Below, one piece after another: positions 43,787-52,071 of a DNA stretch of 64,000 nt; position 1 is the stretch's first letter, and every line of letters begins with the position of its first letter. The position numbers were made by a program, and so were the translations under genes. The stretch is from Streptomyces glomeratus (lineage in GTDB: Bacteria; Actinomycetota; Actinomycetes; Streptomycetales; Streptomycetaceae), in assembly GCF_021462825.1 (NCBI RefSeq), contig NZ_JAKEEB010000031.1:23122-87121 (forward strand). Reading direction: 5' to 3'. Under the pieces are notes generated by a model. The model did no database searches. It had not been told where the DNA came from and worked only from the letters and a program-made list of their open reading frames with translations.

Positions 43787-45240
43787 AGGCCGTACTCCTT
43801 CCAGCGGCGGGTCACCTTCGCCGCCGTCTCCGGGTCGGACAGGACCATGTCGGGCCAGCCGCCGTCCCTCGTGTAGCCCTCCTCGGGCCACTTCCCCGTC
43901 GCGTCGATGCCCGCCTTGCCGCCCCAGAACTGCTGGTAGGAGGCGTGATCGAGGTGGTCGACGGGGCCTTCGACCACGGTGAGGTCGCGGGCGTAGTCCG
44001 TGTTGCCGAGGGCACGCCAGGCGACCTCGTGCAGATCGTGCACATCGCAGTCGGAGTCCACGACCACGATCAGCTTCGTCAGCGACATCATGTGCGCGCC
44101 CCAGATGGCGTGCATCACCTTCTGGGCGTGCTTGGGGTACTTCTTGTCGATCGAGACGATCGCGCAGTTGTGGAAGCCGCCCGCCTCGGGGAGGTGGTAG
44201 TCCACGATGTCCGGCACGATGATCTTGAGGAGGGGCAGGAAGAAGCGCTCGGTGGCGCGGCCCAGCGGCCCGTCCTCCGTCGGGGGGCGGCCCACGACGA
44301 TCGACTGGAGCAGCGGCCGCTTCCGCATGGTGACGCAGTCGATCTTCAGGGCCGGGAAGGGCTCCTGCGGCGTGTAGAAGCCGGTGTGGTCGCCGAAGGG
44401 CCCCTCGGGGAGCATCTCGCCCGGCTCGAGCCAGCCCTCCAGAACGACCTCGGCCTGGGCGGGGACCTGGAGCGGGACCGTCTTGCAGTCGACCATCTCG
44501 ATCCGCCGGCCCGCGATGAACCCGGCGAAGAGGTACTCGTCGATGTCGCCGGGCAGCGGTGCGGTCGAGGCGTACGTCACGGCGGGCGGGCACCCGAAGG
44601 CGATGGCGACGGGCAGTCTCTCGCCGCGCCGGGCCGCCACCTGGTAGTGGTTGCGGCTGTCCTTGTGGATCTGCCAGTGCATGCCGATCGTGCGCTTGTC
44701 GTGGCGCTGGAGGCGGTACAGCCCGAGGTTGCGGATCCCGGTCTCGGGGTCCTTGGTGTGTGTGAGCCCGAGATTGAAGAAGGAGCCGCCGTCCTTGGGC
44801 CAGGTGAACAGGGCGGGCAGCGCGTCGAGGTCGACGTCGTCGCCGTGCAGGACGACCTCCTGCACCGGAGCGCTGTCCGGTTTGACCTTCTTGGGGGGCA
44901 CATGGGTCATCGCGCCGAGCTTCCCGAAGGCCTCGCGGATCCCGACGAACCCGTGCGGCAGCTCCGGCCGAAGCAGGCCGCCGATCTTGTCGGAGATCTC
45001 GCCGTACGACTTCAGGCCGAGCGCCTTCAGCAGGCGGCGGTCGGTGCCGAACACGTTCATGGCGAGCGGCATGCGCGACCCGCGCACGTTCTCGAAGAGC
45101 AGCGCGGGCCCGCCCGACTTCTGTACCCGGTCGACGATCTCCCCGACCTCCAGATAGGGGTCGACCTCGGCCTTGATGCGCTTGAGGTCTCCCTCGCGTT
45201 CCAGCGCCCGGAGCAGGGAGCGAAGATCGTCGTAAGCCAT
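43783..45240 (-). CDS. ubiD: UbiD-family menaquinone-pathway decarboxylase
   Basis: 485 aa. The prenyl-FMN decarboxylase family signature LPEGPFGDHTGFYTPQEPFP contains the key acidic residues, and LGLYRLQRHDKRTIGMHWQ is also conserved. In the futalosine route it removes the carboxylate after prenylation. It is the first gene of the minus-strand menaquinone block; only a 88-bp gap separates it from a divergent PLDc_N gene, so the promoter is there. The cofactor would come from UbiX. Confidence 0.93.
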   Translation of the reverse strand: MAYDDLRSLLRALEREGDLKRIKAEVDPYLEVGEIVDRVQKSGGPALLFENVRGSRMPLAMNVFGTDRRLLKALGLKSYGEISDKIGGLLRPELPHGFVGIREAFGKLGAMTHVPPKKVKPDSAPVQEVVLHGDDVDLDALPALFTWPKDGGSFFNLGLTHTKDPETGIRNLGLYRLQRHDKRTIGMHWQIHKDSRNHYQVAARRGERLPVAIAFGCPPAVTYASTAPLPGDIDEYLFAGFIAGRRIEMVDCKTVPLQVPAQAEVVLEGWLEPGEMLPEGPFGDHTGFYTPQEPFPALKIDCVTMRKRPLLQSIVVGRPPTEDGPLGRATERFFLPLLKIIVPDIVDYHLPEAGGFHNCAIVSIDKKYPKHAQKVMHAIWGAHMMSLTKLIVVVDSDCDVHDLHEVAWRALGNTDYARDLTVVEGPVDHLDHASYQQFWGGKAGIDATGKWPEEGYTRDGGWPDMVLSDPETAAKVTRRWKEYGL

Positions 45241-45328
45241 GCGTTCCAGTATCCGGTACCGGCTAACCTGACCCCGTCACCGGGGCCGTCCCACGCTCCG
45301 TCACCGTCTCCTGGGGGATCGCACGACC

Positions 45329-45721
45329 ATGTTTCGGTATCTGCCCTACCTGCTGGTCCTCGCGCTGTGGATATACGCCTTCATCGACTGCCTGAACACG
45401 CCCGAGGAGCAGGTCCGGGCACTGCCCAAAGTGGTCTGGGCCATCATCATCCTGCTCTTCGGCGAGGTGCTGATCGGTCCGATCGCCTGGCTTGTCGCGG
45501 GCAAGGTGCGTCAGATGCCGGTGAACGGCTCGACGCCCTCCGAGTGGCACCGCAACCACCGCGCGAGCTGGGTGGCGCCCGACGACAATCCCGAGTTCCT
45601 CAGGTCGCTGAAGGAAGAGAACAAGAAGGACGAGGCCCTTCTGAAGGACTGGGAGGCCGATCTGCGCCGCCGCGAGGAGGAGTTGCGCCGCCGGGAGCGG
45701 GGCGAGGAACCCAAGGACTGA
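45329..45721 (+). CDS. PLDc_N domain small membrane protein
   Basis: 130 aa. Two hydrophobic helices (YLPYLLVLALWIYAFIDCL and KVVWAIIILLFGEVLIGPIAWLV) match the PLDc_N (phospholipase D-nuclease N-terminal) domain, here without any nuclease domain. A charged helix with EEENKK-like and RRREEELRRRERGEE runs follows, probably coiled coil. It is divergent from ubiD and precedes the LysR gene by 18 bp, so these may be cotranscribed. Confidence 0.83.
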   Translation: MFRYLPYLLVLALWIYAFIDCLNTPEEQVRALPKVVWAIIILLFGEVLIGPIAWLVAGKVRQMPVNGSTPSEWHRNHRASWVAPDDNPEFLRSLKEENKKDEALLKDWEADLRRREEELRRRERGEEPKD

Positions 45722-45739
45722 GGGAACCGGGACCGACCG

Positions 45740-46621
45740 GTGGAACTCCGGCTGCTCGTCACCTTCGAGAAGGTGGCCACGGTGCTCAGCTTCACCCGCG
45801 CCGCGGCGGAACTGTCGTATGCGCAGTCCAGCGTGACCGGCCAGGTCCGCGCGCTGGAGTCCACGCTCGGCACGGAACTCTTCGACCGGCTCGGCAGCCG
45901 TATCCGGCTGACGGAGGCCGGCGAACGGCTTCTGCCCTACGCCCGGCAGATCATCGAACTGAGCGAAGAGGCGCGGGCGGCGGTGGCCGGCGCGGAGGAA
46001 CCCGCGGGAACCCTCACCGTCGGCACCATGGAGTCGCTGACCTCGTACCGTCTGCCGCCGCTGCTGGAGCTGTTCCACCACCGCTATCCGAAGGTGCGGC
46101 TGTCGCTGCGGACCACCATCGGGGACGAGACCCGGCAGGCGCTGCGGCAGGGGACGTACGACCTGGGATTCCTGATGGAGGAGGAGACCGGGCACGCCGG
46201 GCTGGAGACCGCAGTGCTGGCCGAGGAGCCGCTGGCGCTGGTGGCGGCGCCCGGACACACCCTGGCCTCGAAGCCGGTCACGACGGCCCATCTGGTGGAA
46301 CAGTCCCTGCTGGCCACCGAACCCGGCTGTGCCTACCGTGACCTGTTCGAGCGGGAGCTCGCCTCTCTCGCGCCCGTGGAGTTCAGGGAGTTCGGCACCA
46401 TCGAGGCCACCAAGCGCGCGGCGGCGGCCGGTCTCGGGATCTCGCTGCTGCCCGAGGTGACGGTCGCCGCCGAACTCGCGGATGGCTCTCTGGTTCGTCT
46501 GCCGTGGGAACCGCCGTTCACGCTTCGCACGCAGCTGGCGTGGCGGGCCGGGAAGCGGCTTCCGGCGCATGCCCGGCTGTTCGTCGAGCAGACACGGCGG
46601 CTGGTCTCCGAGCAAGTGTGA
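45740..46621 (+). CDS. LysR-family transcriptional regulator
   Basis: 293 aa from GTG 45740. N-terminal winged helix: RLLVTFEKVATVLSFTRAAA, then SYAQSSVTGQVRALESTLGT. C-terminal substrate-binding domain includes LTVGTMESLTSYRLPPLLEL. It overlaps the convergent EamA transporter gene by 104 bp at the 3' end. A regulator-transporter pair is a frequent arrangement, but such pairs are normally divergent, not convergent, so the target may be elsewhere. Confidence 0.9.
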   Translation: MELRLLVTFEKVATVLSFTRAAAELSYAQSSVTGQVRALESTLGTELFDRLGSRIRLTEAGERLLPYARQIIELSEEARAAVAGAEEPAGTLTVGTMESLTSYRLPPLLELFHHRYPKVRLSLRTTIGDETRQALRQGTYDLGFLMEEETGHAGLETAVLAEEPLALVAAPGHTLASKPVTTAHLVEQSLLATEPGCAYRDLFERELASLAPVEFREFGTIEATKRAAAAGLGISLLPEVTVAAELADGSLVRLPWEPPFTLRTQLAWRAGKRLPAHARLFVEQTRRLVSEQV

Positions 46622-47465
46622 CCTTCAGACCGGCCGTGACGATCAGCGGGACGCCCAGGGCCTGCACAACTCCGATGTGGTGGCCGTACACCGCCCAGTC
46701 CATCAGCAGGGCGACGGCCGGATAGACGAAGGCGAGCACCGCGATCTTCGAGGTCGGGAGCTTGGCGTAGGCGGCGTACATGAGGACGTACATCACCCCG
46801 GTGTGGAGGAAGCCCAGCCCCACCAGCCAGCCCCAGCCGGCTCCTTCGCCCCGCATCGCCCCGAAGTCGGCGAACGGCAGCAGCAGCGGGATGCCGACGA
46901 GAACCTGGACGAGGGCGACGAGGTGCGGCCGCACGCCGGTGACGCGCTTGGTGACCAGGGTCGACAGCCCGTACAGGAGCGCGGCGAGGAGGGCCTGGCC
47001 CACGCCCAGGAGGTAGGAACCGCCGCCTGTGAAGTCGCCGGGCGTGACGCCCGAGACGAGGATCAGTCCGGCGAAGGCGACGGCCACCCAGCCGACCTTG
47101 GCGGCGGTGAGCCGCTCGCGGAACAGCAGGGCGCCCAGCAGCACCACGTGGAACGGCTGCGTGTGGTACACGACCGTCGCCACGGAGATCGACGTGTTCC
47201 CGTACGCCTGGAAGAGCAGAACCCAGTTGAAGACGATGAACACGCCACCGAGGGCGGCCAGGCCCAGGGTGCGCGGGGTGAAGCCGTGGCCGCGCAGCCA
47301 GCCGCGGGCGACGACGTAGGTGCCGAGGGCGAGGGCGCCGAACAGCACGCGGAAGAAGACGACATCGAAGGGCGAGGCGCCCGACTCGACGACGAAGACA
47401 CCGAGGGTGCCGGAGAGCACCATGGCGGTCGTCAGCTGGGCAGTGCCCTTGTTCTCCGGGGTCAT
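46518..47465 (-). CDS. EamA/DMT-family transporter
   Basis: 315 aa with ten hydrophobic helices in two EamA repeats (LSGTLGVFVVESGASPFDVV, then FFRVLFGALALG; second repeat near YLLGVGQALLAALLYGLSTL). The final ~35 residues (LARRPAAVSARRTAGHAPEA...) are hydrophilic and lie in the overlap with the LysR gene, suggesting the frame was extended after loss of an earlier stop. Likely an exporter or importer of a small metabolite; substrate unknown. Confidence 0.88.
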   Translation of the reverse strand: MTPENKGTAQLTTAMVLSGTLGVFVVESGASPFDVVFFRVLFGALALGTYVVARGWLRGHGFTPRTLGLAALGGVFIVFNWVLLFQAYGNTSISVATVVYHTQPFHVVLLGALLFRERLTAAKVGWVAVAFAGLILVSGVTPGDFTGGGSYLLGVGQALLAALLYGLSTLVTKRVTGVRPHLVALVQVLVGIPLLLPFADFGAMRGEGAGWGWLVGLGFLHTGVMYVLMYAAYAKLPTSKIAVLAFVYPAVALLMDWAVYGHHIGVVQALGVPLIVTAGLKVTLARRPAAVSARRTAGHAPEAASRPATPAACEA

Positions 47466-47794
47466 GTCCAGGACGCTACGGGCGGGCGGGGCACCCGGTC
47501 CAAGGGCTGGTGGGGCGTCCTGCCGATGGGCCCATCGGCCCCGCCGATACCCGCGCCCGTCCCCCGCATCCCACCTTCACCGGCACCGACGTGCCGCATG
47601 TCGCATGTCGCATGTCGCCTGCCAAGTCTGACGACCGCCCGAAGCAGGACGATCATTCGCGGCCGGCAGCGGAAGACTTTCGTAACCCAACGGACATCGC
47701 GCGCCCTAGTCCGAATCAACTCCCCCTTTTTTACACTGGCGTTGGTAGACCTCACAGCAGCACATCGGATCGGACCGCTCCGGGGGGAGATGCG
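47466..47794. other. Intergenic region before the NTPase gene, with a 7-bp triplet repeat
   Basis: 329 bp without a supported gene. GCATGTC is repeated exactly three times at 47596-47616. A TACACT at 47732-47737, just after a run of T (47728-47732), could be the -10 of the NTPase gene. No good -35 was seen. The DNA at 47700-47760 is AT-richer than its surroundings. Confidence 0.5.
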
Positions 47795-49897
47795 GTGCAC
47801 AGATCGCTGCACGGCCGGGGACCGCTGTTCGACACCGACCCGCCCGGCCTCGCTGCGCGGCTTGTCGGTGCGCGCCCGTACCAGCTCCGCTCCTCACCGT
47901 ACGAACACCAGGACGACCTGCCGTTCGTGGTGTTCGCGGGCGGGCGCGGACTCGGCAAGAGTGCGCTGCTCGCGGAGATACGCACCGCCTACCAGGGGCA
48001 TACGCCCGTTGCGCTGATCGACGGCGAGGAGGCGCAGTTCGCCGGGCCGCCCGCGAACCGGCCCCGCGCGGCCTGGTCGCCGGTGGCGCACGCCCTCACG
48101 ACCGTCGCCGAGCAGCTCGCCGAGCCCGTGAAGGGCGCGGGGCGGATCAGTTTCCCGCGGCTCGCCTCGGGGCTGCTGGCCGTCGCGGCGGGCGGCTGGA
48201 GCGACCGGAACGTGGCGCGGATCCGGCAGGAGGCCGAGCGCATCCTGCTGCTCAACGACTCCCGGTCCTTTCTGGACGGGTTGGCGGGCCGCTGGGTGAG
48301 CAAAGTGATCGCCAAGCTCGTGGCCTCCCTGTCGAACGCCGGGCCCGTCGTCGAGCCGATCATCGAGGCGACCCTGGAGGCGTTCAGCGAAGGCGTCTCG
48401 CCCACCCACCGGCGGCTGCGCAGGGCCGCCACATGGTTCCGCGACTACCCGAACGCGGGCGGCAACCCCAAGCTGGGGCTCATCCTGCTGTCGGGGCACT
48501 TCCGGGCGGGCGGCGACTCCCGCACCCACGCCGAGCGCTTTCTCGTCCGGGCGCTGCTCGCCGACCTCGACGACGCCTACGCCGGCGTCATGCAGCGCTC
48601 CCACCGGCTGGGCCGCCCGGTCGTGCTGATCGACAACGTGCAGGCTCCCGCCGGACGAGGCCTGATGGAGGCCGTGCTGCGCGACCGGGCGGACGGCCTC
48701 GGCGACCAGGTCGTCTTCTTCTCGGCTCTGCGCGGGTACGCCCTCCCCGCACTCAGGCACGCCGTCCGCCGCACGCTCGCCGAGGTGGCCCGCACCACCG
48801 GCTGGGAACCGGGCAGCTCCCCGTCCTCACGGGCGCTGCTCGTCTCGCTGCCGCCGCTGACGCCCGACGACACCCTGCACATCGTGGGCGCCCTGTGCCG
48901 GGGTCTGGACGTGCCGCCCCAGCTTCCGCACGCCACCCACCGGCTGACCGGCGGCAGCCCGCTCGGCATCACCCTGCTCGGCGAGTCGGCCCGGCAGAAC
49001 CTGCCGGGCGGAGCCGAGTCCCTCGGCGCGCTGCTCACCGGGGACGTCGCCCTCCACGCGGACCACGACGGCCGCCCCGCCTACCGGGAACTGCTCGACC
49101 GCCTGGTGCCGGATGGCCGACTCGACGAACTGACCGTGCTCGCCGCCGCGCACGACCGGGACTCGGCGCTGGCGCTCGCCGAGGACCGGCTTCCGGACGA
49201 CTTCGGCGCGGCCGGGGTGCTCGGCCTCCAGGAGCGGCTCACGGAGGAAGGGTGGCCGACGGCGGACGGGCAGTTCGTCGGCGACCCGTTTCTGCGGGCG
49301 CTGCTCCTGCTGCGGCTGCACCACCTCGACGCGGACCACGCGCAGTGGAAGGCGGTCCACCGCGCGGTCATCGACCACTACGGCGGGCGGGACACCACGG
49401 ACGCGGCACGCTATCGCCTGCACCATGAACTCGCCTTGGGAAATGCGGACTTGGCGGTGGAGCATCTGCGGGACACCTTCCCGGGCACGGAGGTCGGCGC
49501 CTGGCTGCGTTCCCTGGTCTTCATCGCGTCCGCGCCCTACTACCACGCGCACGACCCCGAGGGTCACGACGACTCCGACGGCCACGACCACCGGGCCGCG
49601 GTGGCGCTCGGCCGTACGGATCCTGCGCAGCGGCCGCCCGAGGGCGTGGACGCCGCGCTGCACCTGCGCGTACGGCGGCTGCTGCACGCCGTGTGGCAGC
49701 TGACCGATCCGCTGGTGCTGCCCGACCCGGAGGTGGCCGAGCGGCTGCGCTTCGAGCTGGAGCAGTTGTCGAACCTGCGGCCCGGGGGCACGGCCCTGCT
49801 GTGGCGCGCCTCGCGGGACTGGCCCTCGGACGCGCTGGCGGGCCGTCCTCTGCGTATCCCGGGGGACGACGGGGACGGGGACGGGAGCCAGGGGTGA
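47795..49897 (+). CDS. P-loop NTPase of STAND-like type, partner of a membrane PBP receptor
   Basis: 700 aa from GTG 47795, with GGGGGGAGA 5 nt ahead; the frame is open 285 bp more but upstream DNA has promoter-like features. Walker A is GGRGLGKSALL, ~55 residues in; a Walker B-like strand PVVLIDNVQAP follows near residue 286. The mid region (LTPDDTLHIVGALCRGLDV) and helical C-terminus resemble STAND/AAA-type signal ATPases. A His/Asp-rich patch (YYHAHDPEGHDDSDGHDHRA) occurs near residue 590. No signal peptide. The next gene, 82 bp on, encodes the probable partner. Function not known. Confidence 0.75.
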   Translation: MHRSLHGRGPLFDTDPPGLAARLVGARPYQLRSSPYEHQDDLPFVVFAGGRGLGKSALLAEIRTAYQGHTPVALIDGEEAQFAGPPANRPRAAWSPVAHALTTVAEQLAEPVKGAGRISFPRLASGLLAVAAGGWSDRNVARIRQEAERILLLNDSRSFLDGLAGRWVSKVIAKLVASLSNAGPVVEPIIEATLEAFSEGVSPTHRRLRRAATWFRDYPNAGGNPKLGLILLSGHFRAGGDSRTHAERFLVRALLADLDDAYAGVMQRSHRLGRPVVLIDNVQAPAGRGLMEAVLRDRADGLGDQVVFFSALRGYALPALRHAVRRTLAEVARTTGWEPGSSPSSRALLVSLPPLTPDDTLHIVGALCRGLDVPPQLPHATHRLTGGSPLGITLLGESARQNLPGGAESLGALLTGDVALHADHDGRPAYRELLDRLVPDGRLDELTVLAAAHDRDSALALAEDRLPDDFGAAGVLGLQERLTEEGWPTADGQFVGDPFLRALLLLRLHHLDADHAQWKAVHRAVIDHYGGRDTTDAARYRLHHELALGNADLAVEHLRDTFPGTEVGAWLRSLVFIASAPYYHAHDPEGHDDSDGHDHRAAVALGRTDPAQRPPEGVDAALHLRVRRLLHAVWQLTDPLVLPDPEVAERLRFELEQLSNLRPGGTALLWRASRDWPSDALAGRPLRIPGDDGDGDGSQG

Positions 49898-49979
49898 GGG
49901 GACTCACCGGGGCCTACGGGGCCGGGGCCGTACGGCGGTGGGCGCGGAGGACGGGTTCGTACGAGGACGGGGGTCGGTG

Positions 49980-51521
49980 ATGGCACGGCTGTGGAGATGG
50001 CTGCGCGAGGACGTCTGGGAGATTCGCTTCCGCCGGTACATGGCGCTGCTGCTGGCCGCCGTCGTGGTGGCCGCCGCCGTGTGGACCGGCCTGGTGATGA
50101 CCAGGGTGGACCATTCCTGCGCGCCGGGAGTGTCCCATCCCGAGGGCAGCGACGACTGCGTGGGCGTCTCGGCGACGGCGTATGACTTCGGCCGTTCCCG
50201 GTTCACCGCGACCGTGCGGGCGATCGACCGTGAGAACCACCGGCTCAAGCCCGGCAGCTATGTGACGGTCGCGCTGTTCCTGCCGTTCACCGCGTCCGCC
50301 CCGGCCACCCTGAACGACATACAGCACCAGTTGCAGGGCGCGTATCTGGCCCAGTACCAGGCCAATCACGACACCAACGACCAGTCCCCGGCGATCCGGC
50401 TCGTCCTCGCCAACCCCGGTGCGGACGGGGCCCATTGGCAGACCGTGGTCGACCGGCTGGACGCGATGGCCAAGGGCCCGGACACGCTGCGGGCGGTGAC
50501 CGGCATAGGGCAGAGCACCGACAGCAACAAGAAGGCGCTCAGGGCGCTGACCCGGCTCGGCATTCCCGTGATCGGCACCTCGATCACCGCCGACGACCTG
50601 GCCAACGGGCAGGGCGGCAAGGACCCCTATCCCGGGCTGGCCCGTGTCTCCCCCACCAACACGGACGAGGCCCGCGCCCTCGCCTCGTTCGCCCAGGTGT
50701 CGGGCGGCCAGGCGCTCCTGGTGTACGACAAGCCGGGCGACCCCTACACCCGGACGCTCCAGGACTCCTTCGAGAAGCTGCTGTCCGGCTCGCGGATCGC
50801 GCCGCAGTCGTTCACGCCGCCAGCCGACCGCACGCTGGACGGCACGACCGGGAACCAGTTCCGGCAGATCGCGTCCGTCGTGTGCGACACCCCGAAGACC
50901 GTGAACACGATCCTGTTCGCCGGGCGGCACACCCAATTGCGGCAGCTCGTCAACGCGTTGGGGGACCGGGGCTGCACGGACCGCAGGCTCACCGTGCTCA
51001 CGGGGGACGAGGGGTCGTACCTCACCGGCGACACGAAGCTCGAACCGCGGGCCCTCACCCGCAACCTCTCCGTCCGCTACACCGCGCTGGCGCATCCGGA
51101 CGCCTGGCGGAAGGAGACCGCGGCGACGGGCGGCGGCGCGGCGGACGCGAAGACGCTGGACGACCTGATCACCCGGAGCAAGGGGGAGCCGGTCGGGCCG
51201 ATCGGGCAGGTCGCCCTGCAGGACGGGCAGCTGATCATCTCGTATGACGCGATGCGGCTCGCGGTGCAGGGGTTGCGGGAGGCGACGCCGAACGGGCGGG
51301 CGGTGCCGCCGCTCGCCGAGGTCGTCAACGAGTGGTCGTTCGTCAAGGGGTCGCACCGGGTGAACGGGGCGAGTGGCTGGATCTGCCTCGACGGGCACGG
51401 GAACCCCTACGACAAGGCCGTACCGGTGGTGGAACTGACACCGTCGGGCGGGTCGCGGTTCGTGCGGATCGCCTGGCCGGAGGGCAAGCCGCCCGCGAAG
51501 GAGTGCCTGCCGCCGGCGTGA
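49980..51521 (+). CDS. Membrane-anchored type 1 periplasmic-binding-protein-like receptor
   Basis: 513 aa from ATG 49980, with GGGGG upstream. A ~20-residue cytosolic basic stretch (MARLWRWLREDVWEIRFRRY) precedes a single helix (MALLLAAVVVAAAVWTGLVM). The rest is outside and looks like a branched-chain-amino-acid-type binding protein: IRLVLANPGADGAHWQTVVD, GIGQSTDSNKKALRAL, LGIPVIGTSITADDLA and ISPTNTDEA-like PYPGLARVSPTNTDEARAL. There is no lipobox and no permease or ABC gene nearby. Pairing with the NTPase suggests signalling rather than uptake. Confidence 0.75.
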   Translation: MARLWRWLREDVWEIRFRRYMALLLAAVVVAAAVWTGLVMTRVDHSCAPGVSHPEGSDDCVGVSATAYDFGRSRFTATVRAIDRENHRLKPGSYVTVALFLPFTASAPATLNDIQHQLQGAYLAQYQANHDTNDQSPAIRLVLANPGADGAHWQTVVDRLDAMAKGPDTLRAVTGIGQSTDSNKKALRALTRLGIPVIGTSITADDLANGQGGKDPYPGLARVSPTNTDEARALASFAQVSGGQALLVYDKPGDPYTRTLQDSFEKLLSGSRIAPQSFTPPADRTLDGTTGNQFRQIASVVCDTPKTVNTILFAGRHTQLRQLVNALGDRGCTDRRLTVLTGDEGSYLTGDTKLEPRALTRNLSVRYTALAHPDAWRKETAATGGGAADAKTLDDLITRSKGEPVGPIGQVALQDGQLIISYDAMRLAVQGLREATPNGRAVPPLAEVVNEWSFVKGSHRVNGASGWICLDGHGNPYDKAVPVVELTPSGGSRFVRIAWPEGKPPAKECLPPA

Positions 51522-51551
51522 GTCCCGTCACTGCCGCCGGCGTGAGTCCCG

Positions 51552-51962
51552 TCAGAGGTCGCCGGCCTCCACGACGGCGAGCAGGCGCTCGAACCGCTCC
51601 CGCCAGCCCGGGTCGCCGCTCTGCTCGCTCTCGTGGGTGAAGCGCACGGTGGTGCCCGCCGGGCGGCCCGGCTCCAGGTGGAAGCGGATACGGCCACGGC
51701 CCTCCACGGTGTACTCGGCGACCCGTTCCACGTCCCATGCCGTGATCCGGCCCCGCGCGATGCCCTCCGGCAGCCGCAGCGCCACCGCACCGCCCAGCCG
51801 TGGCTCGAACGGCTCGGCGGAGGCCAGCCACTCCCCCAGCCCCGTGGAGGTGGCGAGGGCAGGCCAGACCTCCTCCACGGGCCGGGCGAGGCGCAGCAGG
51901 TAGTGCCGTACGAGCAGGTCCCCCCGGCGCTCGGCGGTGCCTTCTTCGATGGGGTTGGTCAT
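51552..51962 (-). CDS. SRPBCC (AHSA1/START-like) domain protein
   Basis: 136 aa from ATG 51962. LLVRHYLLRLARPVEEVWPA, then LATSTGLGEWLASAEPFEPR, is the AHSA1 form of the START/Bet v1 fold, with a hydrophobic cavity. The end, VRFTHESEQSGDPGWRERFE, also fits. Ligand unknown. It converges on the PBP receptor gene, 30 bp between stops, and precedes the ccsB gene end by ~110 bp. Confidence 0.8.
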   Translation of the reverse strand: MTNPIEEGTAERRGDLLVRHYLLRLARPVEEVWPALATSTGLGEWLASAEPFEPRLGGAVALRLPEGIARGRITAWDVERVAEYTVEGRGRIRFHLEPGRPAGTTVRFTHESEQSGDPGWRERFERLLAVVEAGDL

Positions 51963-52071
51963 GACACCAGCGTGGCCCGCCGGCCGGGGTTGTGCATGTG
52001 TGGGGGCGCGCACCGGGCCGGTCGGCCACGGCCCGGTGAGGGCCGTGGTCAGGCCCGTCGTCGCGCGGGAG

